Source of the DNA: Alphaproteobacteria bacterium
Lineage (GTDB): Bacteria; Pseudomonadota; Alphaproteobacteria; JAVJVX01
Reading direction: 5' to 3'
DNA length: 64,000 nt
NCBI GenBank assembly: GCA_040220875.1
Contig: JAVJVX010000005.1
Coordinates: 248,001 to 312,000, forward strand
Shown here: positions 27,780-41,202 of the stretch, piece after piece
Layout: every line of letters starts with the position of its first letter
Numbering within the stretch: position 1 is the first letter of the stretch
The notes under the pieces: generated by a model
Seen by the model: the letters and a program-made list of their open reading frames with translations, nothing else
Told to the model about the DNA's origin: nothing
Databases searched by the model: none
Translations under genes and position numbers: made by a program

Positions 27780-27922
27780 GAGCCTGACATAGGAAACCCG
27801 GGAAAAATGCCAAGGCGTGCCCTGGCGAGGAGGAGGACCCTATCCCAAAGCCCGGTCTGGGGCAATGGCGTTGGTGTTATGTAAAACATTGGAATAAAAG
27901 CGTTTTTCTTGCCATATCGGGG

Positions 27923-27951
27923 TTGACGGCGGCATATGTTTTGCTTAGAAA
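27923..27951 (+). promoter_or_regulatory. Sigma-70-type promoter of carAB
   Basis: TTGACG (27923-27928), a 17-base spacer, and TAGAAA (27946-27951) lie in an AT-rich stretch about 60 bases before the carA start. The -35 is near consensus; the -10 is weaker. It is the only obvious promoter in the yqeY-carA divergent region. Confidence 0.55.
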
Positions 27952-28013
27952 CGCCGAAATCCGACGGAGGGTCATTCGCCCTCCCTCAACCCGCGATCGA
28001 GGAACACCATTTC

Positions 28014-29192
28014 ATGCCCCACTCCCCCGCAGAAACGCGGCCGGGTAAGGGCCCGGCTGAGGGCGCGACGGGGGTATTGGTTCTCGAAGACGGGACGGTC
28101 TTTTGGGGCACCGGCTTCGGCAAGCCGGGCGAGGCGGTGGGCGAGCTCTGTTTCAACACCGCCATGACCGGCTATCAGGAAATTCTGAGCGACCCCTCCT
28201 ACGCCGCCCAGATCATCACCTTCACCTTCCCTCATATCGGCAATGTCGGCACCAATGACGAGGATATTGAGGCGACGACCCCCTGGGCGCGCGGGCTGGT
28301 GGTGCGGGCCGATGTGCGCGAGCCGTCGAACTACCGCGCGCTCCGCCATCTCGACCCGTGGCTGCTCTCTCACGGGCTCGTGGGGCTGGCCGGGATCGAC
28401 ACCCGCCGGCTCACCCGCCGGCTCCGGGACGAAGGGGCGGCCAATGGCGTCGTCTGCCACGCGCCGGACGGCGACTTCGATCTCGACAGGCTCACCGGCA
28501 TCGCGCGCGCCTGGCCCGGGCTCAAGGGTATGGACCTGGCCCGCGACGTGACCACCCGGCAGACCTACGAATGGCGCGAGACACAGTGGCGCTGGAACGA
28601 GGGTTATGGCCGGCAGGAAGCGCCCCGGCACCATGTGGTGGCGATCGATTACGGCGTAAAACGCAATATCCTGCGCTGCCTTGCCTCCCTTGGCTGTCGC
28701 GTCACCGTGGTGCCGGCCACGACGGCGACCGAGGATGTGATGGCGCTCGCGCCGGACGGCATCTTTCTCTCGAACGGACCGGGCGATCCGGCGGCGACAG
28801 GGCAATATGCCGTGCCCGAGATACGCAAGCTGCTCGATACCGGCAAGCCCGTCTTCGGTATCTGTCTCGGCCACCAGATGCTGGCCCTGGCACTGGGGGC
28901 GACAACCGAGAAAATGCATCACGGGCATCGCGGCGCCAATCATCCGATCAAGAACCTCGCCACCGGCCGGGTCGAAATCACGAGCCAGAACCATGGCTTC
29001 GTCGTCGCCAGGGACAGCCTGCCCGAGGGCGTGGACGCCACCCACATCTCGCTTTTCGACGGCACGCTCGCCGGCCTCGCGCTCAGGGACCGTCCCGTGT
29101 TTTCCGTCCAGTACCATCCCGAAGCCTCGCCCGGCCCGCAGGACAGCCGATACCTGTTCGAAAATTTCATTCGCGCGATGGATCAGTCCTGA
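28014..29192 (+). CDS. carA: Carbamoyl-phosphate synthase small subunit CarA
   Basis: A 392-residue glutamine amidotransferase subunit. The N-terminal CPSase domain ([20 protein letters not shown]) is followed by the class I amidotransferase domain with the nucleophile in [16 protein letters not shown] and the His-Glu pair in [13 protein letters not shown]. It supplies ammonia to CarB for arginine and pyrimidine synthesis. I chose the ATG at 28014 (MPHSPAETR) with GAGG about 11 bases upstream. It overlaps the carB start by one base (TGATG). Confidence 0.97.
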   Translation: MPHSPAETRPGKGPAEGATGVLVLEDGTVFWGTGFGKPGEAVGELCFNTAMTGYQEILSDPSYAAQIITFTFPHIGNVGTNDEDIEATTPWARGLVVRADVREPSNYRALRHLDPWLLSHGLVGLAGIDTRRLTRRLRDEGAANGVVCHAPDGDFDLDRLTGIARAWPGLKGMDLARDVTTRQTYEWRETQWRWNEGYGRQEAPRHHVVAIDYGVKRNILRCLASLGCRVTVVPATTATEDVMALAPDGIFLSNGPGDPAATGQYAVPEIRKLLDTGKPVFGICLGHQMLALALGATTEKMHHGHRGANHPIKNLATGRVEITSQNHGFVVARDSLPEGVDATHISLFDGTLAGLALRDRPVFSVQYHPEASPGPQDSRYLFENFIRAMDQS

Positions 29193-32100
29193 TGCCCAGG
29201 CGGACCGACATTCAATCGATCCTGATCATCGGCGCCGGCCCCATCATCATCGGCCAGGCCTGCGAATTCGATTACTCCGGCACACAGGCCTGCAAGGCGC
29301 TGCGCGAGGACGGCTACCGGATCATCCTGGTCAATTCCAACCCGGCCACGATCATGACCGATCCTGACATGGCGGACGCGACCTATGTGGAGCCCATCAC
29401 ACCCGAGATCGTCGCCCGGATCATCGAAAAGGAGCGCCCGGACGCCCTGTTGCCCACGATGGGCGGGCAGACGGCGCTCAATACCGCTCTCTCGCTCTAC
29501 CAGGACGGAACCCTCGATCGCTACGGCGTCGAACTTATCGGTGCAAATCAGACCGCGATCGAGATGGCCGAGGATCGCCAGCTCTTTCGCGAGGCCATGA
29601 CGCGTATCGGACTGGAGTCACCGCGCGCCAGGGTCGTGCATTCACTCGACGACGCGATGGCGGCGCTCGATCAGATCGGGCTGCCGGCGATCATCCGGCC
29701 CAGCTACACGTTGGGCGGCACCGGCGGAGGCATCGCCTATAACCGGGACGAATACCGCGAGATCGTCCGAGGTGGCCTCGACGCATCGCCGGTCACCGAG
29801 GTGCTGGTGGAGGAATCGGTCCTCGGCTGGAAGGAGTTCGAGATGGAAGTCGTCCGCGACAAGGCGGACAACTGCATCATCGTCTGCTCGATCGAGAATG
29901 TTGACCCGATGGGCATTCACACAGGCGACAGCATAACTGTGGCGCCGGCGCTGACCCTGACGGACAAGGAATACCAGATCATGCGCAACGCCTCGATCGC
30001 GGTGCTGCGCGAGATCGGCGTCGATACCGGTGGTTCCAACGTCCAGTTTGCCGTCGACCCCGCAAGCGGGCGGCTCGTCGTGATCGAGATGAACCCGCGC
30101 GTCTCGCGTTCCTCGGCACTCGCCAGCAAGGCCACGGGCTTTCCCATCGCCAAGGTGGCGGCCCGGCTGGCGGTCGGCTACACGCTGGACGAGCTGGACA
30201 ACGACATCACCGGGGTCACCCCCGCCTCCTTCGAGCCATCGATCGATTACGTCGTCACCAAGATCCCGCGGTTCGCTTTCGAGAAATTCCGTGGTGCCAA
30301 GCCCTTGCTCACCACCTCGATGAAATCGGTGGGCGAAGCAATGGCGATCGGGCGCAATTTTGCCGAATCTTTGCAGAAAGCGCTGCGATCACTCGAAACC
30401 GGGCTGACCGGCTTGAATGAAATCGAGATCCCCGGTGCGGCGGGTGATGATGGCAAGGATGCGATCCGCGCCGCCCTCGGCCGGCCCACACCGGACCGGC
30501 TTCTGGTTGCGGCCCAGGCCCTGCGCGCCGGGCTCGACATTGACGAGGTGCACGCCGCCTGCCGGATCGACCCGTGGTTCCTTGGCCAGATCGCCGATAT
30601 CGTGGCTCTCGAAAAATCGGTTCGCCAGGATGGCCTGCCCGCGACGGCGGCCGGGCTTCGCCGGCTCAAGAAAATGGGCTTCGGAGATGCCCGTCTGGCC
30701 GAGCTTTCGGGCATACCCGTCGCCGAGGTCGTCCGTCGCCGTCATGCGGCCGGCGTCACGCCTGTCTACAAGCGTATCGACACCTGCGCGGCCGAGTTCC
30801 CGTCCCTGACCCCGTACATGTATTCCGCCTATGAGGGCGATGACGTCAGCCCGGCCGAATGCGAGTCGGCCCCGACCGAACGCGACAAGGTCATCATTCT
30901 GGGCGGTGGCCCCAACCGTATCGGCCAGGGAATCGAGTTTGACTATTGCTGCGTGCACGCGGTCTTCGCGCTGCGCGAGGCGGGGTTCGAGACCATCATG
31001 GTCAACTGCAATCCGGAAACAGTCTCGACCGATTACGATACGTCCGACCGCCTTTATTTCGAGCCGCTGACGGAAGAGGACGTGATCGAGCTCGCGCGCC
31101 TGGAACAGAGCCGGGGCACGCTCCGGGGCGTGATCGTGCAGTTCGGCGGCCAGACGCCTCTCAAACTGGCGCAGGCCTTGGAAGACGCCGACATCCCCAT
31201 CCTTGGCACCTCGCCCGACGCGATTGACCTGGCCGAAGATCGCGAGCGGTTCCAGGGACTCCTCACCCGCATCGGCCTCAAGCAGCCCAGAAACGCGATC
31301 GCCTCCAGCGAAGCGGACGCCATCGCGAAGGCGGATAAAGTGGGATATCCGGTCGTCATCCGCCCGTCTTACGTGCTGGGCGGCCGGGCCATGGAAATCG
31401 TCCACGACGAGGCGGGGCTCAAGACCTACATGGCGGAAGCGGTCAAGGTCTCGGGCGACGATCCGGTTCTGATCGACACTTTTCTGCAGGACGCGATCGA
31501 GGTGGATGTCGACGCCATCAGCGACGGCGAGCGGGTTTTCGTCGCCGGCATTATGGAACATATCGAGGAGGCGGGTATCCATTCGGGCGACTCGGCCTGT
31601 TCGCTCCCGCCCCACTCGCTCCCGCCGGCAATCATCGAGGCGCTTGAGGAGCAAACCCGCAAGCTTGCCCTGGCCCTCAATGTGGTGGGGCTGATGAACG
31701 TACAGTTTGCGGTCAAGGGCGGGGACATCTTCATCCTCGAGGCGAACCCGCGGGCGAGCCGGACCGTGCCTTTTGTCGCCAAGGCCACCGGCAAGCCCAT
31801 CGCCAAGATCGCCGCCCGCGTCATGGCCGGCGAAACCCTTGACGGATTCGATATTCAACCCGTGCCGGGCAAGCACATCGCCGTCAAGGAAGCCGTGTTC
31901 CCGTTTGCCCGGTTCCCCGGCGTGGACATCATCCTCGGCCCCGAAATGAAATCGACGGGTGAGGTGATGGGAATAGATACGGACTTCGCCCGCGCGTTCG
32001 CCAAATCGCAGCTTGGCAGCGGCGTGCGCCTGCCGGAATCCGGCACGGCCTTTGTCTCGGTGCGCGACCACGACAAGACTGCGAGCATCGTGCTCGCCCA

Positions 32101-32458
32101 AAACCTGGCCGAGCTGGGCTTTAATCTGATTGCGACACGCGGCACCGCCCGTGTCCTGAAAGCGGCCGGTCTTACCGTGACGGAAGTGAACAAGGTGCTG
32201 GAGGGCCGGCCGCATATCGTGGACGCCATGATCAGCGGCGATGTGCAACTCGTCTTCAACACCACCGAGGGCGCGCAGGCAATCGCCGACAGCTTCTCGC
32301 TCCGCCGCACGGCCCTGACCCACAAGATCCCCTATTACACCACGATGGCGGGCGCCCTTGCCGCGGCCGAGGCAATCCGGGCACTGAAAAAGGGACAACT
32401 CGACGTCGCCCCGTTGCAGTCCTTTTTTTCCGCTGGCCCATCCCCTAAAACGGTCTAG
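29192..32458 (+). CDS. carB: Carbamoyl-phosphate synthase large subunit CarB
   Basis: A 1088-residue enzyme with two homologous ATP-grasp halves. The first begins [20 protein letters not shown] and contains [10 protein letters not shown] and [14 protein letters not shown]. The second begins [20 protein letters not shown] and contains [14 protein letters not shown]. The last about 130 residues are the MGS-type allosteric domain ([27 protein letters not shown]), which in relatives binds UMP and ornithine. The ATG at 29192 overlaps the carA stop. Length and motifs are typical. Confidence 0.98.
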   Translation: MPRRTDIQSILIIGAGPIIIGQACEFDYSGTQACKALREDGYRIILVNSNPATIMTDPDMADATYVEPITPEIVARIIEKERPDALLPTMGGQTALNTALSLYQDGTLDRYGVELIGANQTAIEMAEDRQLFREAMTRIGLESPRARVVHSLDDAMAALDQIGLPAIIRPSYTLGGTGGGIAYNRDEYREIVRGGLDASPVTEVLVEESVLGWKEFEMEVVRDKADNCIIVCSIENVDPMGIHTGDSITVAPALTLTDKEYQIMRNASIAVLREIGVDTGGSNVQFAVDPASGRLVVIEMNPRVSRSSALASKATGFPIAKVAARLAVGYTLDELDNDITGVTPASFEPSIDYVVTKIPRFAFEKFRGAKPLLTTSMKSVGEAMAIGRNFAESLQKALRSLETGLTGLNEIEIPGAAGDDGKDAIRAALGRPTPDRLLVAAQALRAGLDIDEVHAACRIDPWFLGQIADIVALEKSVRQDGLPATAAGLRRLKKMGFGDARLAELSGIPVAEVVRRRHAAGVTPVYKRIDTCAAEFPSLTPYMYSAYEGDDVSPAECESAPTERDKVIILGGGPNRIGQGIEFDYCCVHAVFALREAGFETIMVNCNPETVSTDYDTSDRLYFEPLTEEDVIELARLEQSRGTLRGVIVQFGGQTPLKLAQALEDADIPILGTSPDAIDLAEDRERFQGLLTRIGLKQPRNAIASSEADAIAKADKVGYPVVIRPSYVLGGRAMEIVHDEAGLKTYMAEAVKVSGDDPVLIDTFLQDAIEVDVDAISDGERVFVAGIMEHIEEAGIHSGDSACSLPPHSLPPAIIEALEEQTRKLALALNVVGLMNVQFAVKGGDIFILEANPRASRTVPFVAKATGKPIAKIAARVMAGETLDGFDIQPVPGKHIAVKEAVFPFARFPGVDIILGPEMKSTGEVMGIDTDFARAFAKSQLGSGVRLPESGTAFVSVRDHDKTASIVLAQNLAELGFNLIATRGTARVLKAAGLTVTEVNKVLEGRPHIVDAMISGDVQLVFNTTEGAQAIADSFSLRRTALTHKIPYYTTMAGALAAAEAIRALKKGQLDVAPLQSFFSAGPSPKTV

Positions 32459-32553
32459 GTCATTACCAGCCCAAATGGCAGCACAAGCTCAAGCGGCTGC
32501 GGGGGATCGCGGGACGGCTTGCACCCGGCTGCAGCCTGTAGGAAAATCGCGCC

Positions 32554-33030
32554 ATGAAAAAGATACCCATGACCCCGGGCGGGCTGGAACGTCTGCGCCG
32601 GGAACTCGACCACCTGAAAAACACGGAACGCCACGAGATCATCAAGGCGATCGCGTCGGCGCGCGAGCACGGCGACCTTTCCGAAAACGCTGAATATCAT
32701 GCCGCCCGAGAACGCCAGAGTTTCGTCGAGGGCCGCGTGGCGGAGCTCGAAGACGTCATCAGCCGGGCAGAAGTCATCGACGTCTCGAAACTCTCGGGCG
32801 AAACGGTGACCTTCGGCACGACTGTCGTCGTTTACGACGAGGACGCGGACAAGGAGGTGACCTACCAGATCGTCGGACCGCACGAGGCCGATGCGGGCCA
32901 GGGCCGACTGTCGGTCGATTCGCCCATCGCGAAGGCGCTGATCGGGCGATCCGTCGGTGATATTTCCGACGTCACCACGCCCGGCGGCAGCAAGAGCTAC
33001 GAAGTCGTTTCCATCGAGATCACGCGCTAG
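32554..33030 (+). CDS. greA: Transcription elongation factor GreA
   Basis: A 158-residue protein. The N-terminal coiled coil has HGDLSENAEYHAARERQSF with the acidic tip that enters the RNA polymerase secondary channel and stimulates transcript cleavage. The C-terminal FKBP-like domain includes IAKALIGRSVGDISDVTTPGG. It lies 95 bases downstream of carB. The start is MKKIPMTPGGLERL, typical for the family. Confidence 0.97.
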   Translation: MKKIPMTPGGLERLRRELDHLKNTERHEIIKAIASAREHGDLSENAEYHAARERQSFVEGRVAELEDVISRAEVIDVSKLSGETVTFGTTVVVYDEDADKEVTYQIVGPHEADAGQGRLSVDSPIAKALIGRSVGDISDVTTPGGSKSYEVVSIEITR

Positions 33031-33056
33031 CGGCGCCGGGACAAGCCAGCGGCGTG

Positions 33057-33608
33057 TCAGCCCTTTTCCGCCAGGACGGGAACACCCGGCTTGGCCTTCG
33101 ACTGGCGAATGGTGAGCGCCGATTTGACATGGGCTACATTCTTCGCGGGGGTGAGCTTTTCAGTGATGAAGCGCTGATAGGCATCCCAGTCGGCCGCAAC
33201 CACCTTCAGGATGAAATCGATCTCCCCCGCCAGCATGTAGCATTCCCGGACATTGGGCCATTGGCCGACCATCTCCTCAAAGGCCACGAGATCGGACTCC
33301 GCCTGGCTGTCGAGGCCGACCAGCGCGAAGACTGTCACACCAAAGCCCAAAAGCTCGGGATTAATGTCGGCATGAAACCCGCGGACGAATCCTTCCCGCG
33401 CCAGCGCCCGGACCCGTCGGAGGCAGGGGGGCGGCGAGATTCCGGCTCTCTTGGCCAGATCCACGTTGGTGATGCGCCCGTTTTCCTGCAACTCGTGCAA
33501 CAGCCGACGGTCGATCCGGTCAAGGCGCACCTTGCCCTTTTTGCCGCTTTTGTCTGGATTCCCCGGCGATTTGCGGACAGGCGCAGGGCGCGTCTCGGGC
33601 TTGGGCAT
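33057..33608 (-). CDS. Lrp/AsnC-family transcriptional regulator
   Basis: About 183 residues. A basic Pro/Lys-rich leader of some 25 residues precedes the HTH (IDRRLLHELQENGRITNVDL, GISPPPCLRRVRALAREGFV) and the RAM domain (YMLAGEIDFILKVVAADWDA), which binds amino acids and forms octamers. I chose the ATG at 33608 because GGAAAGG lies 5 bases upstream. The gene is convergent with greA and divergent from the ELM1-like gene, so neither neighbour clearly names its target. Confidence 0.92.
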   Translation of the reverse strand: MPKPETRPAPVRKSPGNPDKSGKKGKVRLDRIDRRLLHELQENGRITNVDLAKRAGISPPPCLRRVRALAREGFVRGFHADINPELLGFGVTVFALVGLDSQAESDLVAFEEMVGQWPNVRECYMLAGEIDFILKVVAADWDAYQRFITEKLTPAKNVAHVKSALTIRQSKAKPGVPVLAEKG

Positions 33609-33706
33609 GAGATCCTTTCCGGACGATGTGATTTCCGTCCACCGCGAAATAATATTACCCAAAACGCCCGCCGGAAAGCGCTATCGTGACGCGGGGAGAA
33701 GAGCCG

Positions 33707-34714
33707 ATGCCGAAAACCTGCTGGATTTTGAGCGAAGGCCTCGCCGGCACCGAGAACCAGTGCGTCGGCCTGGCTGAACGCCTGGGCCTCCCCGTGACCG
33801 TCAAACGTCTCGCCATCGCCGCACCCTGGCGCCACCTGCCGCTTTTTCTCTGGCCCAATCCATTGACGCTGCTCGCACACGCGTCCGATCCCCTGAGCCC
33901 GCCCTGGCCCGACCTGATCATCGCGGCCGGACGCAAAATGGCGCCCGTCGCCCTGGCGCTTCGGGCAAAGGCGGCCAAAGAGGCCGGCACGCCACCCTTT
34001 ACCGTCTTCATCCAGACGCCGCCGGTGGCGCCGCACCATTTCGATGTTGTGATCGCGCCGGCGCACGACCGGCTCAAGGGAAGGAATGTGATCCGGACGC
34101 GCGGCGCACTTACCCGCGTCACCGATGAGAAGCTCGCTCGCGAGGCGGCCGGTTTCGCTCTCAGCGAGACCGGGAAACGCCTCGCGGAATTGCCGGCGCC
34201 GCGCGTCGCCGTGCTGGTGGGTGGCCCCAACCGGCGCCATAAAATGACGCCCGACGCCATGGCCGCGCTCGGCACCCGGTTGCGCGATGCCGCCAGCCGC
34301 CAGAGGGCCAGTCTGCTCGTCACCACCTCGCGCCGGACGGGACCGCTGAATGTCGCCGCCCTGGCCGATGCGCTCGCGGGATTTGGCAATCTGATTTTCT
34401 GGGATGGCACCAGGCAAGGCGACGACGCGGCCGGGCGCGGTCCCAATCCCTATTTTGCCTTTCTCGCGGCGGCCGATGTCATCGTCGTGACCCCGGATTC
34501 GGTTTCCATGGCCTCGGAAGCGGTCGCGACCGGCAAGCCGGTCTATGTGGCCGATTTGCCCGGCGGATCGACGAAATTCGAGCGGTTTCACCAAAGCCTC
34601 GCCGCTGCCGGTGCCACCCGGCCGTTCCTCGGCAGCTTCCAGCGCTGGGACTATCCGCGGTTCGACGATACGGCCGAAGCGGCGCAGCGGGTGCGGGAAA
34701 TGGCCGGGCTCTGA
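33707..34714 (+). CDS. ELM1-like (mitochondrial fission ELM1 family) protein
   Basis: A 335-residue protein. It begins MPKTCWILSEGLAGTENQCV and contains PPFTVFIQTPPV, HFDVVIAPAHDRL and LVGGPNRRHKM, ending with a glycosyltransferase-like stretch, DVIVVTPDSVSMASEAVATG. Alphaproteobacterial members are related to plant ELM1 and have a nucleotide-sugar-transferase-type fold; their bacterial function is not established. GGGGAGAAG lies about 8 bases before the ATG. It has no signal peptide. Confidence 0.82.
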   Translation: MPKTCWILSEGLAGTENQCVGLAERLGLPVTVKRLAIAAPWRHLPLFLWPNPLTLLAHASDPLSPPWPDLIIAAGRKMAPVALALRAKAAKEAGTPPFTVFIQTPPVAPHHFDVVIAPAHDRLKGRNVIRTRGALTRVTDEKLAREAAGFALSETGKRLAELPAPRVAVLVGGPNRRHKMTPDAMAALGTRLRDAASRQRASLLVTTSRRTGPLNVAALADALAGFGNLIFWDGTRQGDDAAGRGPNPYFAFLAAADVIVVTPDSVSMASEAVATGKPVYVADLPGGSTKFERFHQSLAAAGATRPFLGSFQRWDYPRFDDTAEAAQRVREMAGL

Positions 34715-34820
34715 CGCCCTTCGGGGAAAGAAGCGCGGAAATATTTTGACCGCGGCGCCCCCGCATGCCCTGAATCACTCTCCGCAGACGCAACCGCCAC
34801 CAGCCCGGAAGGAGAGCCCC

Positions 34821-35417
34821 ATGCCGACCCCGCATCTGCCCCGAGTCCCCCGCAAGGCCATGCCCGCCCATCTGCAAAAGCTCTGGGACGTCGGCATGGA
34901 ACGCACGGGCGAGGCCACCGTAATCGAGGTCTTTGCCAATGCGCCCGAGTTGCTGGACTGGTATTTCGACGATTTCTACCAGGGGATCTTCTACAAGGGA
35001 CGTGTCGATGTGCGATCCAAGGAGATCCTGCGCCTCAAGCTGTCGAAGCAGCACGGATGTTTCTTCTGCAACCGCAATAACACAGTGGATTGTCTCGCCG
35101 CCGGTATCACACAAGAACAGATAGATTCGATCCAGGACCCGTCGCCCGCAATATTCAGCGACAAGGATCTCGCCATTATCGAGTTGGCCGATCAGATGAT
35201 GCTGCAGAACATGTCGGGCGAGCTGACAGGCGATCTTTACAATCAACTACGCGCCCATTTCGACGACGCGCAGATCGTCGAGCTGGGCTTCGTCTCCGCC
35301 ATCCTTACCGGCGTCGCCAAATGGATCTTCGTCTACGACATGGTGACCCGGGAGGAAACCTGCCCGGTCTCCCGCGCCCCCGCGCCCGAAAAATCCTCGG
35401 CGCCGGCCCGCGCCTGA
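34821..35417 (+). CDS. Carboxymuconolactone decarboxylase-like (AhpD superfamily) protein
   Basis: A 198-residue helical protein. KEILRLKLSKQHGCFFCNRN carries the Glu plus Cys-x-x-Cys pair of the superfamily, but the usual His four residues on is Asn-Thr here, so peroxidase chemistry of the AhpD type is doubtful. GGAAGGAG lies 7 bases before the ATG at 34821. It lies about 110 bases upstream of trxB, a possible thiol-redox partner. The family call is firm, the reaction unknown. Confidence 0.78.
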   Translation: MPTPHLPRVPRKAMPAHLQKLWDVGMERTGEATVIEVFANAPELLDWYFDDFYQGIFYKGRVDVRSKEILRLKLSKQHGCFFCNRNNTVDCLAAGITQEQIDSIQDPSPAIFSDKDLAIIELADQMMLQNMSGELTGDLYNQLRAHFDDAQIVELGFVSAILTGVAKWIFVYDMVTREETCPVSRAPAPEKSSAPARA

Positions 35418-35527
35418 CCCGCCCCGGAGCGGGCTTGTCGGGCCGGCATCGAGGGCTTATCAAAGTGACGATGGGCCCGGCCAGTTCGAGGCCCGTGCGC
35501 GAACCGCCACCGAGAGAGAACCAGCCC

Positions 35528-36493
35528 ATGAGCGATCCCCTCCATTCCAAGGTCCTGATCATTGGCAGCGGCCCGGCCGGCTATACGGCGGCCATCTACA
35601 CCGCCCGCGCGGCACTCAAGCCGCGCCTCGTCGCCGGGATGCAGCCGGGCGGTCAGATGACGATCACCACCGATGTGGAGAACTATCCCGGTTTCGCCGA
35701 GGTCATACAGGGCCCCTGGCTGATGGACCAGATGAAAGCCCAGGCCGAGCATGTCGGGACCGAGATGATAAGCGACCTGATTACGGAGGTGGATTTCACC
35801 GGGCGCCCGTTTCGCGCCACCGGGGACAGTGGGCGGATCTACAGTGCCGATTCGGTCATCATCGCCACCGGCGCCCAGGCGAAATGGCTGGGGGTGAAGG
35901 GTGAAGACCGGTTCATGGGTTTTGGCGTCTCGGCCTGCGCCACCTGCGACGGATTTTTCTTCCGCGAGCGCGAGGTGCTCGTGGTGGGCGGCGGCAACAC
36001 GGCGGTCGAGGAAGCCCTCTACCTCACCAATCACGCCGCGAAAGTGACGGTCATCCATCGCCGGGACAGCTTCCGGGCCGAAAAGATTTTACAGGAACGG
36101 CTGCTCAAGAACCCTAAGATCACCGTCATCTGGGATACGGTCCTCGAGGAGATCACGGGCGAGGACAACCCGCCCGGCGTCACGGCCGCCCTCCTGAAAA
36201 ACGTCAAGACCGGCGAAGTCCGGGAACTGAAAGTGGATGGCGTCTTCGTCGCCATCGGCCACAAGCCGTCGACCGACGTTTTCCTCGGCAAGGTGGCGAT
36301 GGATGGCGACGGATATATCAAAACAGCGCCCGACAGCACGGCGACCGACATCCCGGGCGTGTTCGCGGCCGGCGACGTGAAGGACAAGATCTATCGCCAG
36401 GCGGTCACGGCGGCAGGGATGGGCTGCATGGCGGCGCTCGAGGCGGAGAAATTCATCGCCGAACGCGAGGATGCCCGCGAGGCGGCCGAATAG
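35528..36493 (+). CDS. trxB: Thioredoxin reductase TrxB
   Basis: A 321-residue FAD/NADPH enzyme. The FAD-binding segment is VLIIGSGPAGYTAAIYTARA, the redox-active Cys pair is CATCDGFF, and the NADPH-binding site is EVLVVGGGNTAVEEALYL. The C-terminal FAD segment is TDIPGVFAAGDVKDKIYRQA. It reduces thioredoxin for cytoplasmic thiol balance. I chose the ATG at 35528 (MSDPLHSKV). Convergent with msrP, separated by 26 bases. Confidence 0.97.
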   Translation: MSDPLHSKVLIIGSGPAGYTAAIYTARAALKPRLVAGMQPGGQMTITTDVENYPGFAEVIQGPWLMDQMKAQAEHVGTEMISDLITEVDFTGRPFRATGDSGRIYSADSVIIATGAQAKWLGVKGEDRFMGFGVSACATCDGFFFREREVLVVGGGNTAVEEALYLTNHAAKVTVIHRRDSFRAEKILQERLLKNPKITVIWDTVLEEITGEDNPPGVTAALLKNVKTGEVRELKVDGVFVAIGHKPSTDVFLGKVAMDGDGYIKTAPDSTATDIPGVFAAGDVKDKIYRQAVTAAGMGCMAALEAEKFIAEREDAREAAE

Positions 36494-36519
36494 GGCTCCG
36501 GCCGCTCACAGCGGCCGGG

Positions 36520-37497
36520 TTACCTGAACAGGGCCTCCCCTTCGACCCCTTTATAGAGTTCGGCAACGAACGCGCCGTAGCCATTGTAAAGCTGCGTCGG
36601 TACCCGCCTGTCAGTGCCCAGGACGCGCTCGGTCGCCTGGCTCCAGCGCGGATGGGCCACTTCCGGGTTCACATTGGCCCAGAATCCGTACTCCTTGGGC
36701 TGGATCGCCTGCCACATGGAGACGGGACGCTTGTCCGTGAAGGTGAAGCGCACGATCGATTTGATCGATTTAAAGCCATATTTCCACGGCACCGCCAGAC
36801 GCAGCGGCGCACCGTTCTGCTTGGGAACCGGCTTGCCATAGAGACCGGTGACGAGGAAGGCGAGCTCGTTGGTCGCTTCGGCCATTGTGAGCCCCTCGGT
36901 ATAAGGCCAGGGATACCAGGGCTCGCGCTGGCCGGGCGCGATAGCCGGGTCGTGAAACGTCTGCATCGCGACATATCTGGCCGATCCCAGCGGCCGGGCC
37001 AGCGCCACCAGGTCCCGGAAAGGGAATCCTGACCACGGCACCACCATGGACCATGCCTCGACGCACCGATGGCGGTAAACGCGCTCCTCGAGTGTCATTC
37101 TGGACAGCAACTCGTCGATGCCGATCTCGAAGGGTTTTTCCACCAGCCCGTCGATGGCCACCGTCCAGGGACGGATCTCGAGCGCCTCGGCGGCCCGATA
37201 GATGCGCTTGTGGGAACCGAATTCGTAAAAATTATTGTATTGGGTGGCGTAGCTGGCCGGTGTGACCTCGCGGCTGTACTCGTAGCGCATGTTGCGGGCG
37301 ACGGGGTAGAGCTTGGCCGACGGATCCGCCGCCCAGGCCGGGCCCGGCCGGAGCGCGGTGGCGAGGCCTGTGCCGGCCCCGGCCAGCAGAGGCACGGCCG
37401 CCATCGCCTTGAGCAGGCGGCGCCGGTCGAGATAGACGCCTTCCGGTGTCACCTCGGCTTCGGGCAGGTTCCAGGGACGCGTTTTTCGGATCAGCAT
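36520..37497 (-). CDS. msrP: Periplasmic protein-methionine-sulfoxide reductase catalytic subunit MsrP (YedY)
   Basis: A 325-residue molybdopterin enzyme exported by the Tat system; the signal carries DRRRLLKAMAAVPLLAGAG. The SUOX-type fold shows NNFYEFGSHKRIYR, the cofactor-binding Cys in YRHRCVEAWSMVVPW, and PYTEGLTMAEATNELAFL. It repairs oxidised Met in envelope proteins. GAGGAG lies 8 bases before the ATG at 37497. No msrQ haem partner is adjacent, so it would need a distant msrQ or another electron donor. The molybdopterin genes at 48-50.6 kb serve its cofactor. Confidence 0.95.
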   Translation of the reverse strand: MLIRKTRPWNLPEAEVTPEGVYLDRRRLLKAMAAVPLLAGAGTGLATALRPGPAWAADPSAKLYPVARNMRYEYSREVTPASYATQYNNFYEFGSHKRIYRAAEALEIRPWTVAIDGLVEKPFEIGIDELLSRMTLEERVYRHRCVEAWSMVVPWSGFPFRDLVALARPLGSARYVAMQTFHDPAIAPGQREPWYPWPYTEGLTMAEATNELAFLVTGLYGKPVPKQNGAPLRLAVPWKYGFKSIKSIVRFTFTDKRPVSMWQAIQPKEYGFWANVNPEVAHPRWSQATERVLGTDRRVPTQLYNGYGAFVAELYKGVEGEALFR

Positions 37498-37612
37498 GGC
37501 CGGCTCCTCCAGGCAAAGCCTTACGCCGGATCGGGCCGTTCCACAATTCACAGCCCGTTGAGGGCGCGCCGCGGATGACCCGGGACGGAAGCTGCGCCAG
37601 CGAGCGACCGCC

Positions 37613-41191
<3,579 letters not shown>

Positions 41192-41202
41192 GATATCCCG
41201 CT

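Noticed and set aside
28358-29191. Upstream extension of carB to a 1366-codon frame
   Set aside because: The extra part reads carA in the wrong frame; the true carB start overlaps the carA stop at 29192.
30389-32398. A 669-codon minus-strand open frame opposite carB
   Set aside because: Antisense to carB with no motif; GC-bias artefact.
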